Assembly: GCA_018652925.1 (NCBI GenBank) | Contig: JABIBH010000003.1 | Location: 1 to 7,785, forward strand | Length of the DNA: 7,785 nt | Source: a bacterium | GTDB taxonomy: Bacteria > Krumholzibacteriota > Krumholzibacteriia > LZORAL124-64-63 | Reading direction: 5' to 3' | In this document: positions 6,296-7,785 of the stretch, piece by piece | Position numbering within the stretch: the stretch's first letter is position 1 | How the letters are laid out: each line of letters starts with the position of its first letter | Notes under the pieces: generated by a model | Told to the model about the DNA's origin: nothing | The model's database searches: none | The model's input: only the letters and a program-made list of their open reading frames with translations | Position numbers and translations under genes: made by a program

Positions 6296-7627
6296 ATGAC
6301 CAGAAAACTTATAATGTTGATTTTGGCAATAGCTGTTTTATTGCCGTTATCAGCTTTCGCTCAAGATAACGAGTGGACCCAGATTCACCTTCTTTATAAC
6401 TCTGATGTAGGTGGCAAAATTGAGCCGTGTGGCTGAAAAAGCAGTCGCAAAGGCGGCGTAGCCCGGAGGGCTACTTGGTTTGATGAAGCGTGGAATTCAA
6501 ATGAACCTTTTCTATTGCTGGATGCTGGTGGCTTATTCGGTAAGCGCACTCTTATGGAGAAGGAGCAGTCACGGTTTTTGTGTGAGGTGACATCTGAGTT
6601 CGGTTATGACGCAATTGGTTTGGGTGATGAAGACTTAAACTACGGTATCGATTTCCTGAGGGAAGCAATTGCAGAGTATTCATTGCCATTTACAAGTGCC
6701 AATGTTTTCGAAACTGCAACCGGGGAGTTGTTGCTACCGGAATATCTGAAGATCAAAAGAGGTGGCATAACTTTTGGTATCTGTTCAGTACTTGACCCAG
6801 ATTTACCAATCACAACAATGGGTAAAACTGAATCACCGGTTGAGGTTAGAGACCCGATAGCGACATTGCGCGAATTGATACCGCGGATGCGTGATGATGG
6901 AATTGAATCAATCATCCTATTTTGTCATATGGGAGATAAAAAAACTGAAGCTTTTCTGAATCAGGTTGCCGGAGTTGATATTTGCCTGGCTGGTAACTCA
7001 AGAAGGCCATATAGCAGTGAGCGGGTAGTTGGCAAAACTTGTTTGATAAGTGGATCGTTTGAAGGTCGATATATGGGGCAACTCAAAGGAGACTTTGAGA
7101 AGAGTACTGGTAAGTTAAAAGCATTTGAAGTCGATATCACAAAACTTGATGAAAAATTTATTGAAGAAGCAACCATGTTGGCCCGGATCGAGGATTTTAA
7201 AGTTCATCTGGAAGAAGTTCGTCTGAATGCACGTGGTATTTATAAGCCGACAAAAGGTTCTGATAAAGAGCAATTCCTGACTAGCCGTGAATGCAGAAAA
7301 TGTCACAGATCAACCTGGGATACTTTGATGCAATCTGCCCATAACTCAGCATATACAACATTGTCTCGTAAGGGGCAGGCCGATGAACCTGAGTGTTTGT
7401 CATGCCATACAACAGGCTACCTGTACAAGGGTGGTTATGATGAGAAGCCACCTGCTAACAGGCTGGCTCATGTCCAGTGTGAAGCTTGTCACGGTTATGG
7501 TACAATGCACTCACGTGACGGGTCGATGCTTGAAAGAGCGCGCAAATCTTGCGTAGTCTGTCACAATAATGAGGATTGCAGCCCTGATTTTGATTACGAT
7601 GTTTATTGGGAGAAGATTAAACACTAA
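6296..7627 (+). CDS. Putative selenoprotein: exported metallophosphatase-like / tetraheme cytochrome c fusion, TGA recoded at codon 47
   Basis: Read with the TGA at 6434-6436 as selenocysteine, the product has 443 residues. Residues 1-22 are a signal peptide (charged TRK, hydrophobic core, cleavage after AFA), so the protein acts in the periplasm or at the cell surface. Residues 29-310 resemble the UshA/5'-nucleotidase metallophosphatase fold: HLLYNSD (31-37), IEPCG-U (42-47), GGVARRA (53-59), LLLDAGG (73-79), FGYDAIGLGDEDLNYG (102-117), CHMG (210-213) and a CLAGN turn ending at N234. Several usual metal ligands are replaced. Residues 333-423 hold four heme motifs, CRKCH, CLSCH, CEACH and CVVCH, with spare histidines such as H349 in QSAHNS, in the style of cytochrome c554. 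The frame is identical on both sides of the TGA, so there is no frameshift. I recognise the family but know of no established function; an electron-transfer or redox role is inferred. A nonsense mutation or sequencing error is the main alternative. Confidence 0.82.
6434..6436 (+). other. In-frame TGA, predicted selenocysteine codon (Sec47)
   Basis: The codon context is TGT GGC TGA, giving Cys45-Gly46-Sec47. From memory, homologues have Cys-Gly-Cys here, followed by a GGLARRA-like stretch; this protein has GGVARRA six codons on. TGA differs from the cysteine codons TGC and TGT by one base, the usual Cys/Sec exchange. If it were read as stop, only a 46-residue peptide, half of it signal sequence, would be made. 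Confidence 0.82.
6437..6482 (+). promoter_or_regulatory. Candidate bacterial SECIS element
   Basis: GTAGCCC (6458-6464) and GGGCTAC (6468-6474) form a perfect 7-bp stem closed by the loop GGA (6465-6467). A possible lower helix pairs CAAA (6448-6451) with TTTG (6479-6482) across an internal loop. The apical loop begins 28 nt after the TGA. Bacterial SECIS elements, as generally described, lie within the coding sequence just after the UGA, with a small loop containing G in its first two positions some 16-37 nt away; this hairpin fits. It would bind the elongation factor SelB. The stem also encodes the conserved VARRAT stretch, so coding constraint could mimic it. Folding energy was not computed. 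Confidence 0.7.
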
Positions 7628-7629
7628 TT

Positions 7630-7785
7630 ATGCTGCGTGCAATTGCGAAACAATCAATACCAGGTCAGAGTGTAATAACTCTGGCCTTGTTGCTGTTACT
7701 ATTGTCTCCAGCATATGGGCTTGATCTGTTCACCCTTTGGCAGCAGCCAGAAATCCCACTGGATATGCAGGTTGGAGCACGTCTG
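7630..7785 (+). CDS. Exported protein of unknown function, 3' end missing
   Basis: An ATG 2 nt after the stop of the selenoprotein gene opens a frame that stays open to the window edge (52 codons). It begins MLRAIAKQSIPGQS, then a leucine-rich hydrophobic core and a likely signal-peptidase cleavage after SPAYG. The visible mature part is LDLFTLWQQPEIPLDMQVG. A purine-rich GGGAGAAG (7608-7615) lies 14 nt upstream, which is far for a ribosome-binding site, so translation is probably coupled to the preceding gene. I do not recognise the family. Secretion and co-transcription suggest that it works in the same envelope compartment as the tetraheme selenoprotein. Confidence 0.7.
   Translation, partial: MLRAIAKQSIPGQSVITLALLLLLLSPAYGLDLFTLWQQPEIPLDMQVGARL

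Noticed and set aside
6434..6436. TGA as an ordinary stop, with the gene a pseudogene
   Set aside because: The frame continues without any other stop or shift, the domain motifs after it are well kept, the position is a conserved Cys, and a SECIS-like hairpin follows. A sequencing error or recent mutation remains possible but explains less.
6515..7627. A separate gene starting at TTG 6515
   Set aside because: This start has no ribosome-binding site, lies in the middle of a conserved LLLDAG motif, and would leave a CxxCH cytochrome without the signal peptide that heme attachment in the periplasm requires.
1..7785. Genome-wide reassignment of TGA to Trp, Gly or Cys
   Set aside because: TGA is the natural stop of the kinase gene at 2041-2043, and no other gene in the window has an internal TGA; Trp is always TGG. 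One window cannot exclude it entirely.
1..7785. CRISPR arrays, insertion sequences, tRNA or rRNA genes, defence systems
   Set aside because: I found no spaced direct repeats, transposase motifs, terminal inverted repeats or structured RNA gene sequences in the window.

Overview
The window is 7785 bases of moderately AT-rich bacterial DNA. All five or six recognisable genes lie on the + strand. The organism is a diderm (Gram-negative-type) bacterium: it carries an LPS-assembly protein LptD with a long OstA-like N-terminal half and exports a multiheme cytochrome. The long LptD, the ROK kinase next to it and the phosphoesterase/cytochrome fusion recall uncultured FCB-group lineages (for example Zixibacteria-like bacteria). 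That placement is an inference from protein style, not a measured phylogeny.

Layout. Bases 1-5636 form one tightly packed block: folC (5' end cut off by the window edge), a ROK-family sugar kinase and lptD. The kinase starts 2 nt after folC, and lptD overlaps the kinase stop by 4 nt. Both downstream genes begin with TTG, so they are probably translationally coupled. A 189-nt gap follows, with a sigma70-like promoter leading into a small HU/IHF-family DNA-binding protein (5826-6122). That gene is closed by a strong intrinsic terminator (6141-6173). A new promoter and a prominent hairpin at the start of the leader (6212-6243) precede a gene at 6296-7627. A further exported protein begins 2 nt later and runs off the right edge.

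The main discovery is the gene at 6296-7627. Read conventionally it looks broken: an ATG with a good ribosome-binding site and a clean signal peptide runs only 46 codons to an in-frame TGA (6434-6436). The same frame then continues uninterrupted for another 396 codons. The TGA sits in Glu-Pro-Cys-Gly-TGA, followed by Gly-Gly-Val-Ala-Arg-Arg-Ala. In the related phosphoesterase-like proteins I know, this is Glu-Pro-Cys-Gly-Cys...Gly-Gly-Leu-Ala-Arg-Arg-Ala, so the TGA replaces a conserved cysteine. A perfect 7-bp stem with a GGA loop begins 21 nt after the TGA, and its loop is 28 nt away, as expected for a bacterial SECIS element. The simplest reading is a selenoprotein: an exported, UshA/5'-nucleotidase-like domain with a Cys-Gly-Sec motif, fused to a tetraheme cytochrome c domain. 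TGA is used as a normal stop by the ROK gene, and no other gene here contains an internal TGA, so genome-wide reassignment is unlikely.

Working together: folC (folate polyglutamylation), the sugar kinase and lptD (outer-membrane LPS insertion) are housekeeping genes grouped by co-transcription rather than pathway. HU is a stand-alone nucleoid gene. The selenoprotein and its downstream partner look like a separate periplasmic/envelope electron-transfer unit.
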